A program made the position numbers and the translations under genes. Positions 1-8,479 of a DNA stretch of 42,496 nt are shown in pieces. Positions within the stretch are counted from its first letter, which is position 1, and every line of letters begins with the position of its first letter. The notes beneath the pieces are model-generated. The model was not told where the DNA came from. It saw only the letters and a list, made by a program, of their open reading frames with translations, and made no database searches. Source of the DNA: Hyphomicrobiales bacterium. GTDB lineage: Bacteria; Pseudomonadota; Alphaproteobacteria; Rhizobiales; Xanthobacteraceae. Where the stretch lies: positions 1 to 42,496 of the forward strand of contig JAFAHL010000627.1 of assembly GCA_019237215.1 (NCBI GenBank), given 5' to 3'.

Positions 1-287
1 TCATCGCCTTCCAGTTTCACGGCATAGGTGCGCAGGTCCTCCGTCACCGGCGCACACAGCGCCTTGCCGGAGCGAATGTCGAATTGGCCTTGATGCAACG
101 GACACTCGATCCTGCCGTCTTCGACGAAGCCGTCGCTCAACAATGCCAGCGCATGCGTACAAATTCCGGAAGTGGCAAAGACCTCATTCGATAACCGGTA
201 GAGCGCGACGGGCGTGCCATTCACGTCTATGCCCAGCACGCCATCCGCGCCGATTTCGCTGGAGGATGCGACCCTCTGCCATGCCAT
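1..287 (-). CDS. Rieske [2Fe-2S] ferredoxin-like protein, 3' end truncated by window edge
   Basis: Manual minus-strand translation from the ATG at 287: MAWQRVASSSEIGADGVLGIDVNGTPVALYRLSNEVFATSGICTHALALLSDGFVEDGRIECPLHQGQFDIRSGKALCAPVTEDLRTYAVKLEGD. Contains the Rieske motifs CTH and CPLHQGQFD. The frame is open to position 1. Confidence 0.85.
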   Translation of the reverse strand, partial: MAWQRVASSSEIGADGVLGIDVNGTPVALYRLSNEVFATSGICTHALALLSDGFVEDGRIECPLHQGQFDIRSGKALCAPVTEDLRTYAVKLEGD

Positions 288-409
288 CGTCTGCGGCCTC
301 TACACGAGATGGTTCAGCATAGCTTTCATTTTTCGCAAGGCCAATAGGTCGCTGAACTTGCGCAATCGTGGCAAAGTCTTTCAGGTGATCAGCATACCAT
401 CATATCTTT

Positions 410-1552
410 CTAACGCCCGAACGGGCGGCGTAGCCAATCAATGAACCACGACCAGAGAAAACGCCCGGCATTGAATGGCGTGCGGGATGCGGCGCGTGTC
501 TGTGTTCCTGCAAGCCGCGCATTGAGATTGGCAGCAAAGTCGGCAACCAGGCGACGGCCAAGCTCGAGGACAAGGCCGGAACGCGAGAATTGGGCGAGCG
601 CGCCTTGCAAGCTGTATTCGACCGTCACGAAGACGCGCGTCTGCTGGCCTGCGGCCTCCGGCGCAAGGCGGTAGAGGATTTCACCCTTGGTCCGCGAGCC
701 GGTACCCCTGTCGCTGCCCGCGCCGCGAATGATGCCACGCAGCGCCCGATCGTCGCGTTCGATCACGGCGGAGCCGGAAAAGCCGGCCTGGATCGGGCCG
801 AGCCTGACCGTCATCTTTCCCTTCGCGGTACTTGCATCATGCTCGGTCAGCTCGACCCCGTCGAGGCAGGCGGCCACGGCAGGAATGTCCGCAAAGATCG
901 TCCATACCGCTTGCGGCGGTCTTGCCACCACGAAACTCTCCTCGAATCGCGTCCACCCCGTGCGCGCCTCTTCCGGCGCGGGCGTCGGCGCGGCCATCGA
1001 GGCGCGCGCCACCTCGCCGGTCGGCGCGAAGACCGGAAGCGGAGCCGGCGGCGGGGCAGCTGCTTGCGACGTGACGGCCGCGGGTTTCGACGCGCGTGCC
1101 GCGATCACGCTTTCCACCGCGTTGATGATGCCCAGATATCCCGTGCATCGGCACAGATTGCCGGAAAGCTCGAGGCGGATCCGGCGCGCGTCCGCCTCCG
1201 GAAGCCGTCGCACGATGTCGCGCGCCGCAATCAGCATGCCAGGCGTGCAGAAGCCGCATTGCAAGCCATGCTCGCGCGAAAATGCCGTGCGCAGCTCTTG
1301 CATGATCGAATCGGCGTCGAAGCCTTCGATCGTTTGCACCGCAAGGCCGTCGCACTGAACCGCGTAGGTGAGGCAGGAGCGCGCAGGCTCATCATCGATC
1401 AACACAGTGCACGCGCCACATACGCCGTGCTCGCATCCGAGATGGGTCCCCGTCAGGCGGCAATGCTCGCGCAGGAAATCGGCCAGATGGGTGCGCGGCT
1501 CGACCAGCGCCTGGATCTTCCGCCCGTTCACGCTGAGCGCGATTGGCGTCAC
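410..1552 (-). CDS. Fused [2Fe-2S] molybdenum-hydroxylase small subunit (CoxS-like) + CoxG-like SRPBCC domain
   Basis: 380 aa ORF. N-terminal part has CEHGVCGACTVLIDDEPARSC and CGFCTPGM...NLCRCTGY (two [2Fe-2S] motifs of xanthine oxidase/CoxS). This is followed by a Pro/Ala-rich linker and a CoxG/SRPBCC-like segment (FEESFVVARPPQAVWTIFADIPAVAACLDGVEL). ATGA overlap with the upstream FAD subunit. Confidence 0.9.
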   Translation of the reverse strand: MTPIALSVNGRKIQALVEPRTHLADFLREHCRLTGTHLGCEHGVCGACTVLIDDEPARSCLTYAVQCDGLAVQTIEGFDADSIMQELRTAFSREHGLQCGFCTPGMLIAARDIVRRLPEADARRIRLELSGNLCRCTGYLGIINAVESVIAARASKPAAVTSQAAAPPPAPLPVFAPTGEVARASMAAPTPAPEEARTGWTRFEESFVVARPPQAVWTIFADIPAVAACLDGVELTEHDASTAKGKMTVRLGPIQAGFSGSAVIERDDRALRGIIRGAGSDRGTGSRTKGEILYRLAPEAAGQQTRVFVTVEYSLQGALAQFSRSGLVLELGRRLVADFAANLNARLAGTQTRAASRTPFNAGRFLWSWFIDWLRRPFGR

Positions 1553-2373
1553 GGCGCGAGCACCTGCATCAGGGCGCGCGTCACCACAGCCGTCGCCATG
1601 CTGTGCTCGACTGCATCGAGCCCGCTCACCGATTGCGCGAGCGCCTGGCTCACGGCTTCCGTTGAGGCGGCGATCTCTCCTTGCTTTGCCACCTGCTGCG
1701 CCAATGACGCGAGTGGATAGGGTGTTCCACGCAGCGCACCGAGAAAGATGTTGGCCACGCCGGATTCCGGATCAAACACGGCGGCCGCGCTCGCTTCGGC
1801 AAACTCGCCGGTCTTACGACAGAATTTGTAGAAGCCATACCGTCCGGCGCGCGACAGCTTGGGGACGTCGATCGATTCGATGATTTCGTTTCCCGCAAGC
1901 GTCGTCGTGAAGGCTCCTCGAATGAGGTGCGCGACCAAAATCTTGCGCGGGATCGGACCGCGAACATTGACGGATGCGCCGAGCGCGGCAAGCGCGAGCG
2001 GCCAATCCGCGGCTGGATCGGCGTGAGCCAGACTGCCGCCGAGGGTGCCGCGGTTGCGCACCGAGCGATAGGCGATGGCCGCCGCCACCTCGCACAGCAT
2101 CTCGCCGCCGGAAAGCCGGCCGCGCGCATCCTCCAGACGGGCGTGAGTGACGCCGGCGCCGATGTGCCACGCGCGACCGGCATCTTCCAGTTGCTGCAGC
2201 ACCTTGAGCCGCGAGATGTCGACCAGTAGGGCAGGGCGCGCGAGCCGCAAATTCAACATCGGTCCCAGCGACTGACCGCCCGCCAAAATCTTGGCGCCTT
2301 GCGCGTTCGCCAGCGCGGCCAATGCCTCTGCGACGTCGGCGGGACGCATATAATCGAAGCGCGCAGCCTTCAT
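1549..2373 (-). CDS. FAD-binding subunit of molybdenum hydroxylase (CoxM-like)
   Basis: MKAARFDYMRPADVAEALAALANAQGAKILAGGQSLGPMLNLRLARP, the typical CoxM/FAD-binding signature. ATG at 2373 chosen over the longer ORF start (2766) because the longer version overlaps CoxL. Confidence 0.88.
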   Translation of the reverse strand: MKAARFDYMRPADVAEALAALANAQGAKILAGGQSLGPMLNLRLARPALLVDISRLKVLQQLEDAGRAWHIGAGVTHARLEDARGRLSGGEMLCEVAAAIAYRSVRNRGTLGGSLAHADPAADWPLALAALGASVNVRGPIPRKILVAHLIRGAFTTTLAGNEIIESIDVPKLSRAGRYGFYKFCRKTGEFAEASAAAVFDPESGVANIFLGALRGTPYPLASLAQQVAKQGEIAASTEAVSQALAQSVSGLDAVEHSMATAVVTRALMQVLAP

Positions 2374-4724
2374 GGGTTTTCCACTCGGGGCTGGGTCGAC
2401 GACTTGGCGCGGTCGATCGCCTCGAGCAGCCGGCGCGGGGTGAGCGGCGTCTCGGTCAGTTCCACGCCAAGCGATCGCAACGCATCGTTGACCGCGTTGA
2501 AGATCACCGCGGGCGGGGCGATCGCACCGCCTTCTCCCATGCCCTTGATGCCGAACTCGGTGTAGGGCGACGGTGTCTGCATATGATGGATGCGAATGGC
2601 GGGAATCTCGGTCGGCCCGGGCAGGAGATAGTCGGCGAGGGTCGAGGCAAGCGGCTGTCCATTCGGGTCGAACGGGCTCTCCTCGTAGAGTGCGGTACCG
2701 ATGCCCTGGGCCGCTCCTCCGAGCGTTTGGCCTTCGACCACCATCGGATTCACCAGCGTGCCGCAATCCTCGACGATGACGTAATCGAGAATCTCGACCG
2801 CGCCCACTTCGATGTCGACGGCCACCACCGCGGCATGGGAGGCATAGCTGAACGCGCCGGTGTCGCGTTTGGGGCGAAAGCCGACGGTGGCCTCGAGCCC
2901 ACCGAGGTCGACATCGGGCGGCAGCTCCTGCGGCCGCAGATACCAGGCTTCGGCGACGTCGCGCAGTGAGACCGATTTTCGCGGCCCGATGATCTGCCCG
3001 TTTTCATATTTCATCGTGCCGACGGCGGCCTGCATGAGATGGGCACCGATCGCGAGGAAGCGGGGGATGAGCGCCTTGCATGCATTGGCGACCGCGCCGC
3101 CCGCCATGACGATGCTGCGCGAGGCATAAGTGCCGGTGGAGTAGGGCGTGGTGCCGGTATCGCCGAGCAGGACCCGAATGTTGGCGAGCTCGATCCCGGT
3201 GACCTCGTGGGCGATCTGAGCGAGCGTCGTCTCCATGCCCTGGCCATGCGAGTGGACGCCGGCGCGGACTTCGAGCCCGCCATCCGGCGTCACTCGCACC
3301 GTCGCCTGGTCGTAACCGGGAATGATCGGCAAGCCCCAACCCGAGAATACGCTGGTGCCGTGCGCGGTCTGCTCGCAATACGAGGCAAACCCGACCCCGA
3401 TCAGTCGGCCATCGCGCTCTCCGCGCCGCTGTCGCTCGCGCCACGCGTCCAGGCCGATCTTTTCGCGCGCGAGGATGAGCGCCTTGCGGTAGTCGCCGCT
3501 GTCGTAGTGTTTGCGCGCCACGTTGTCGTAGGGCATGTCGGCGGCCGAGACGAGATTGTCGTGACGCACCTCCCACGGCTCGCGACCGACCGCGCGCGCG
3601 ATTGCGTCGATCACGAGCTCCAAGGCGAAGCAGACGCCGGTTCTAGCCACGCCGCGATAGGGCAGGAAGCCGGGCTTGTTCGTAGCCACGCAATGGGTGC
3701 GGCAGCGGTAGCCGCGGAAATCGTAAGGCCCCGGCAGGTTGCCGGTCGCTTGTCCCGGTTCCAACGCCACGGTGAACGGCCAGGCCGAATACGCACCGCC
3801 GTCGATCGTGATGTCCGCATCGAGCGCCAACAACCTGCCGCGTTCGTCGGCATGAGCAGTCAGCCGGTATTGATGTTGTCGCGAGTTGGCGCCGACCACC
3901 AGATGCTCGCGGCGATCCTCGACGTAGCGGAACGGCTGCCGGAATTTCAGCGCCAGCCACGCCACGCAGAGCTCCTCTGGTTGCAGAATGCATTTGTAGC
4001 CGAAGCCGCCCCCGACATCCGGCGAGATCACGCGCACCCGCCCCTGGTCGATGCCGAGAAACTGCGCCAAGCCGACCCGGATGATGTGCGGGACCTGGGT
4101 CGAGGCATAAACAAGGAGCTGGTCGGTGCGATCGTCCCAGCGCGCGAGCACGGCCTTGCCTTCCATCGGCACCATGGCCTGGCGCGCAAGCGCGATCTCG
4201 CGCCGGATCACGACCGGCGCGCCTTTGGCCTTTGCCTCGAAGCCGCTCTCGTAGTTGAGCGTAAGAAAGACGTTGTCGTTCCACTGTTCGTGGACGCGGA
4301 CCGTCGACTCCATCCTCGCTGCCTGTGCATCGACGAGGACCGGCAATTCGTCGAATTCGACCTCGATCTGCTCGCAGAGGTCCTCGGCCTCCGCCCGAGT
4401 CGGGGCGACGCACATTGCGATGGCTTCGCCCACTAAGCGTACCTTCTCGTGCGCGAGCGGATGCCATTCGGACAATTTGTAGCCCGGCACGGTCGCTGGG
4501 GCGACAATCGCTGCGACGTCGCCCAGATCGGCGCGGATGAAAACTTGGTTTTCCGCGCCGGGTGGTTTGACGATGCGCCGGATGCGGCCGTGTGCGATCG
4601 GGCTGCGCAGAAAGGCAACCTCGCTCTGCCCGGGGAGAATCATGTCCGACACGAAATTGCCCCGGCCGTGCAGATGGCGGGCGTCCTCCTTGCGCTGGAT
4701 CCGGGCTCCGATCCCTTGCGTCAT
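2370..4724 (-). CDS. Molybdopterin-binding large subunit, xanthine dehydrogenase/CoxL-like (form II-like)
   Basis: 784 aa: MTQGIGARIQRKEDARHLHGRGNFVSDM..., DVGGGFGYK, PYRGVAR, GMGEGGAIAPPA. 4-nt overlap with the CoxM-like gene. Confidence 0.92.
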   Translation of the reverse strand: MTQGIGARIQRKEDARHLHGRGNFVSDMILPGQSEVAFLRSPIAHGRIRRIVKPPGAENQVFIRADLGDVAAIVAPATVPGYKLSEWHPLAHEKVRLVGEAIAMCVAPTRAEAEDLCEQIEVEFDELPVLVDAQAARMESTVRVHEQWNDNVFLTLNYESGFEAKAKGAPVVIRREIALARQAMVPMEGKAVLARWDDRTDQLLVYASTQVPHIIRVGLAQFLGIDQGRVRVISPDVGGGFGYKCILQPEELCVAWLALKFRQPFRYVEDRREHLVVGANSRQHQYRLTAHADERGRLLALDADITIDGGAYSAWPFTVALEPGQATGNLPGPYDFRGYRCRTHCVATNKPGFLPYRGVARTGVCFALELVIDAIARAVGREPWEVRHDNLVSAADMPYDNVARKHYDSGDYRKALILAREKIGLDAWRERQRRGERDGRLIGVGFASYCEQTAHGTSVFSGWGLPIIPGYDQATVRVTPDGGLEVRAGVHSHGQGMETTLAQIAHEVTGIELANIRVLLGDTGTTPYSTGTYASRSIVMAGGAVANACKALIPRFLAIGAHLMQAAVGTMKYENGQIIGPRKSVSLRDVAEAWYLRPQELPPDVDLGGLEATVGFRPKRDTGAFSYASHAAVVAVDIEVGAVEILDYVIVEDCGTLVNPMVVEGQTLGGAAQGIGTALYEESPFDPNGQPLASTLADYLLPGPTEIPAIRIHHMQTPSPYTEFGIKGMGEGGAIAPPAVIFNAVNDALRSLGVELTETPLTPRRLLEAIDRAKSSTQPRVENP

Positions 4725-4794
4725 GCTCGCTCTCGTGCAAAGTCAACGCGACCGCCGCAAACTCGCGGTCTGTCGCGCGGCGGCGGTAGTGCCG

Positions 4795-5886
4795 CTATCG
4801 CGGCCGTGCCGACATGGCGAAGCGATAGTTGTCGAGCGTGTTCTCGGCGATCCGGAACCAAAGATTGGAATCGGCCAGGAACTTCTGCCACGACTCGTAA
4901 ATCGTTTTGAAATCCGGGCTCCTGCCCGCCAGCTCGTCGTAGGTCTCGAACGCTGCTTTGTAACATGCGTCCAAAACCGGACGAGGAAATTGCCGCAGCT
5001 GGACGCCGGCGGCCACCAGCCGGCGCAACGCCTCGGGGTTTCTGCTGTCGTACTTCGCCATCATCAAAACGGTTGCTTCGGCGCACGCCGCTTCCAGCGC
5101 GGCCCGATAAGACTCGGGCAGAGCCTCCCAATGCTGGAGATTGACGAGCAGCGTGACCTGAGCGCTGCCTTCCCACCAGCCGGGATAGTAGTAGTACCTC
5201 GCGACCTTGTGCAGCCCGAGCTTCTCGTCATCGTAAGGACCGATCCACTCGGCGGCATCGATCGCGCCGCGTTCGAGCGACGGATAAATGTCGGCTGTGG
5301 GAATTTGCAGCGGCACAACGCCGAGCTTCGCCAGGATCGTGCCACCGAGCCCGCCGATGCGGAACTTGAGCCCTTTGAGGTCGTCGACGGAGTTGATCTC
5401 CTTGCGATAGAAGCCGCCCATCTGCACGCCCACATTGCCGCAGGGAATCGGCAGGATACCGTCCTTCTTGAACAACGCGCGGATGAGTTCCAACCCTCCG
5501 CCGTAATTCATCCAGGCCTGCTGCTGGCGCGTGTTGAGCCCGAACGCGAGCCCGGAATCGAACGCGACCGCGGGGTTCTTGCCGATATTGAACGAGGTGA
5601 GCGTGTGACCACACTCGACGGTGCCGTTTTGCGTCGCATCCCAGACCTGCAGCGGCGGCACGATTTCACCGCCAGCGAAGCACTGGATCTGGAATTTCCT
5701 GTCGGTCATCTGTCCCACACGTTGGCACATGGCCTCGACACCGCCGTAAAGCGTATCGAGACTCTTTGGCCAACTCGTCGCCAGCCGCCAACGCACCGGG
5801 GCACCGGTCTGCGCGATCGCCGGCCTTGCGATCGCGGTCGCCGCGACGCCGGCGCTTGCTCGCATGAGAAACGCACGCCTTTGCAT
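4795..5886 (-). CDS. TRAP transporter solute-binding protein, DctP/TakP type, with twin-arginine-like signal
   Basis: MQRRAFLMRASAGVAATAIARPAIAQTGAPVRWRLATSWPKSLDTLYGGVEAMCQRV...; 363 aa from the ATG at 5886. No TRAP membrane subunits found in the window. Confidence 0.85.
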   Translation of the reverse strand: MQRRAFLMRASAGVAATAIARPAIAQTGAPVRWRLATSWPKSLDTLYGGVEAMCQRVGQMTDRKFQIQCFAGGEIVPPLQVWDATQNGTVECGHTLTSFNIGKNPAVAFDSGLAFGLNTRQQQAWMNYGGGLELIRALFKKDGILPIPCGNVGVQMGGFYRKEINSVDDLKGLKFRIGGLGGTILAKLGVVPLQIPTADIYPSLERGAIDAAEWIGPYDDEKLGLHKVARYYYYPGWWEGSAQVTLLVNLQHWEALPESYRAALEAACAEATVLMMAKYDSRNPEALRRLVAAGVQLRQFPRPVLDACYKAAFETYDELAGRSPDFKTIYESWQKFLADSNLWFRIAENTLDNYRFAMSARPR

Positions 5887-5990
5887 CTTTGGTCTCCTGC
5901 TGAGAGATAACTGCTCGAACCGGCACTCCTTGCGGATTTGCAGTTTCTCTTTTGCCGGTTGCATCTGCGCGCAGCGTGGATAAAAGCCTA

Positions 5991-6027
5991 ACACAGTCCG
6001 GAGTGTGTGCAAGTATGACCGTATACT
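5991..6027. promoter_or_regulatory. Candidate operator region in divergent dctP/marR promoter
   Basis: 5991-6008 ACACAGTCC|GGAGTGTGT is an 18-bp inverted repeat with 8 of 9 pairs matching. 6012-6027 is AGTAT-N6-ATACT. Both lie between divergent starts at 5886 (-) and 6081 (+). Confidence 0.55.
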
Positions 6028-6080
6028 GAATATTTCCTGCTGCGTGGGAGCGAGACTGGTGCGACGAGGAGGAGAGTCCG

Positions 6081-6647
6081 ATGGCGACAAGAATGAAAGC
6101 GGCGCGGAAACACGCGCCTAGACTTGCTGGCGGAAGGAAAGCGCGCCGACGCAAGGCCAAGAAAAGGCCATTGCGTGCTGACACGGTTCATTCCGACATG
6201 CCGCTGTGGGGGCGGCCGGGTTTTCTTCTGCGGCGCTTGCATCAAATCCATTACGCGCTGTTTTTCGAGGAATGCGCGGGATTCGACATCACACCGGTTC
6301 AGTACGGACTGTTGACGACGCTCTCGCTCAATCCCGATCTCGATCAAAACTCATTGGCCCGCGAACTCGGAATCGACCGCACCAATGTCGCCGATGTCCT
6401 CAACCGCCTTGCGCGACGCGGGCTCCTCGAGCGCCGCCGCAGCCGCGACGACGGACGCATGGTCCTTGCGCGATTGACCGGTGCCGGCGAGCGACTGACG
6501 CGAAAGATGTATAGGCCGATGCGGCGCGCCCAGAGACGTCTGCTCGCGCCGCTCCTCTCGCACGAGCGCACCGCGCTCATCATCACTCTGATCCGCCTCA
6601 TCAACGGCAACAATCATCTTGGCCGGACGATCTTTCAGCCCAGTTGA
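6081..6647 (+). CDS. MarR-family transcriptional regulator
   Basis: 188 aa winged-helix pattern: FDITPVQYGLLTTLSLNPDLDQNSLARELGIDRTNVADVLNRLARRGLLERRRSRDDGRMVLARLTGAG. RBS-like GGAGGAGAG upstream. Confidence 0.92.
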   Translation: MATRMKAARKHAPRLAGGRKARRRKAKKRPLRADTVHSDMPLWGRPGFLLRRLHQIHYALFFEECAGFDITPVQYGLLTTLSLNPDLDQNSLARELGIDRTNVADVLNRLARRGLLERRRSRDDGRMVLARLTGAGERLTRKMYRPMRRAQRRLLAPLLSHERTALIITLIRLINGNNHLGRTIFQPS

Positions 6648-6693
6648 GCTCGAAGGAGCGCAAGCGGGCGGATTTGACCTGTCCCAGTCCGGT

Positions 6694-7338
6694 TCAGAAC
6701 GCGTCGGCTTGGGTGCTGGGCTGCGTCGTACGAAAGGCGTCGAGGGCCATGCATCGCTCGAAGATCGCAGTCAGGGTGCAGTAGTCGTCGAGCGGACAAT
6801 CGAAGCGCTGGGCATTGAAAATCTGCGGGACGAGACAAATGTCGGCCATCGTGACGGCATCGCCGTAGCAGAAGCGACGGGCGAGGCCCGCATTAGCCAC
6901 GTAAGTCTCCAGACCTCCCAATCCCTCGGCGATCCAATGGCGATACCACGTCTTCGTCGCTGCCTCGTCGGCACCGAACTGCGTCTGGATGTGCTTGAGC
7001 ACGCGTGCGTTATTAAGAGGGTGAATATCGCAGCCGATGATTTGCGATACCGCTCGCACGTAATGGCGTCCATGCACATCCGCCGGCATCAGCGGCGGCT
7101 CCGGGTAGACCTCGTCTAGATACTCGATGATAGCCATGGACTGGATGAAGGATCGACCGCCATCGGTCAGCAAGGGCACTAATCCTTGGGCATGCAGCGC
7201 CCGGTATGAGGGCGTTCGGTGCTCCATCTTCGGCAGGCTGACGTAATGCGGCGTGTACTCGAGCCGCTTGTAGGCCAGCGCAATGCGAAGCCGGTATGAG
7301 GTGGATGATCGGAAGAACGTGTATAAATCCCGCGGCAA
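6694..7338 (-). CDS. maiA: Zeta-class glutathione S-transferase / maleylacetoacetate (maleylpyruvate) isomerase-like
   Basis: FFRSSTSYRLRIALAYKRLEYTPHYVSL, PLLTDGG..FIQSMAIIEYLDE, CDIHPLNNARVL (MAAI signature). A TTG start at 7338 is preferred because the ATG start (7404) overlaps the upstream gene. GGAG lies a few nt upstream. Confidence 0.82.
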   Translation of the reverse strand: MPRDLYTFFRSSTSYRLRIALAYKRLEYTPHYVSLPKMEHRTPSYRALHAQGLVPLLTDGGRSFIQSMAIIEYLDEVYPEPPLMPADVHGRHYVRAVSQIIGCDIHPLNNARVLKHIQTQFGADEAATKTWYRHWIAEGLGGLETYVANAGLARRFCYGDAVTMADICLVPQIFNAQRFDCPLDDYCTLTAIFERCMALDAFRTTQPSTQADAF

Positions 7339-7342
7339 ACGT

Positions 7343-7717
7343 CTACTCCGCCGCGGCGGCTTTGTTGAGAATCTCATCAGGTGTCGACGAGACCACCTCG
7401 ACATATTTGGGAATGAACGTCCCGCCTTCGATATATTTGATGAATTCCGGCTTGATCTCGTTGGCCAGAATCTTGCGGATGCGCGCGTGCTCTTCGATGT
7501 CGGACCACTCCGCGATCAGAAAGAAACGTTGCGGATCCTGGGTGTCGCGGCACAGCACGCCGTCCTTCACTTGCGCCCGTGACTTGTGCATGGGGTTGCC
7601 GTCCGAGTAGTCGAACTTCTCGAACGAGCGGACAAATTCCTCTTCCTTGCCCTTGGTCACGCGAAAATCATAGATGTGCAGAAAGTTGCCCTTCGTTGCG
7701 AGGGGTTCTTGCGCCAT
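7343..7717 (-). CDS. Antibiotic biosynthesis monooxygenase (ABM)-like small protein
   Basis: 124 aa: MAQEPLATKGNFLHIYDFRVTKGKEEEFVRSFEKF...FFLIAEWSDIEEH..., resembling a dimeric alpha-beta barrel/ABM fold. Confidence 0.6.
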   Translation of the reverse strand: MAQEPLATKGNFLHIYDFRVTKGKEEEFVRSFEKFDYSDGNPMHKSRAQVKDGVLCRDTQDPQRFFLIAEWSDIEEHARIRKILANEIKPEFIKYIEGGTFIPKYVEVVSSTPDEILNKAAAAE

Positions 7718-7851
7718 GACTTCCTCCTGTTCCTGTTCGATACGAGCGTACGTTGGTCGATTTTTGAAAGCAACCACGCCGGAGTAATTCGGAGAGCATG
7801 CGTGCGCTAACCGGCCGGCGCCCGCGACCACCACATGCGATATGCGATGCA

Positions 7852-8472
7852 CTATTCAGGTTTCGCCGGCGCGGCCCACGGGCGTCGCGCGCGATCGGCC
7901 ATCTTGAAGGCCGCGATCTGGCCGATATAGCTCTCCGTCAACGCGATGTTGTCCCAACCGTTGAGCAGGCGCGTGCGGCGGACCGGGTCGATGACGAAGT
8001 GGAAGCTTCGATCGCCGCATTCGATCGTCTGCCGCTCGAGATCGACGGTCAGAGCCTGGCCCGGTTTCTCGCCGAGCAAGCCTATGAGCGTGGCCGCTTC
8101 GTTGTCTGAGACGGTAGCGGTCAACAACCCGTTCTGCACCGCGTTGCCGGCAAAGATGTCGCCGAAGGATGGCGCGATCACGCAGCGGATGCCGTAATCG
8201 AAGAGCGCATAGACCGCTGCCTCGCGCGAGGAGCCGCAGCCGAAGTTGCGCGCGCCGACGATGATCCTGGCATCGCGCCAGACCGGCCGGTTGAGCGGAA
8301 AATCCGGCCGCTCGCGCCCATCGGCATCGAAGCGCAGATCGCGCAGCAGCGCCGCCGCAAGCCCGGCCGCGCGCGGCAACTTCAGAAAGCGCGCCGGAAT
8401 GAGTTGATCGGTGTTGAGATTGGCGACGTCGAGCGGGCAGGCGATCGCAGTCAATCGGATGAATTTGTCCAT
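7852..8472 (-). CDS. leuD: LeuD-like small subunit of aconitase-family (de)hydratase
   Basis: 206 aa: ANLNTDQLIPARFLK, NFGCGSSREAAVYALFDYGIRCVIAPSFGDIF. The family is clear; substrate specificity is not. Confidence 0.88.
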   Translation of the reverse strand: MDKFIRLTAIACPLDVANLNTDQLIPARFLKLPRAAGLAAALLRDLRFDADGRERPDFPLNRPVWRDARIIVGARNFGCGSSREAAVYALFDYGIRCVIAPSFGDIFAGNAVQNGLLTATVSDNEAATLIGLLGEKPGQALTVDLERQTIECGDRSFHFVIDPVRRTRLLNGWDNIALTESYIGQIAAFKMADRARRPWAAPAKPE

Positions 8473-8479
8473 GCGCGCC

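Noticed and set aside
590-1720. 376-aa plus-strand ORF (and 687..1358, 1368..1883) opposite the CoxS::CoxG gene
   Set aside because: Antisense shadow ORFs in GC-rich coding DNA. Composition is Arg/Ala-rich and low-complexity, with no family pattern, while the minus strand has clear domains.
3039-4436. 465-aa plus-strand ORF antisense to the CoxL-like gene
   Set aside because: Shadow of a strongly conserved large subunit; translation shows no recognisable domain.
410-4724. Annotating the operon as CO dehydrogenase coxSML
   Set aside because: The large subunit lacks the AYXCSFR form I loop (PYRGVAR instead), so only the broader molybdenum-hydroxylase family is justified.
4537-5910. 457-aa plus-strand ORF spanning coxL start and dctP
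   Set aside because: Crosses two well-supported minus-strand genes and their promoter gap; no domain seen.
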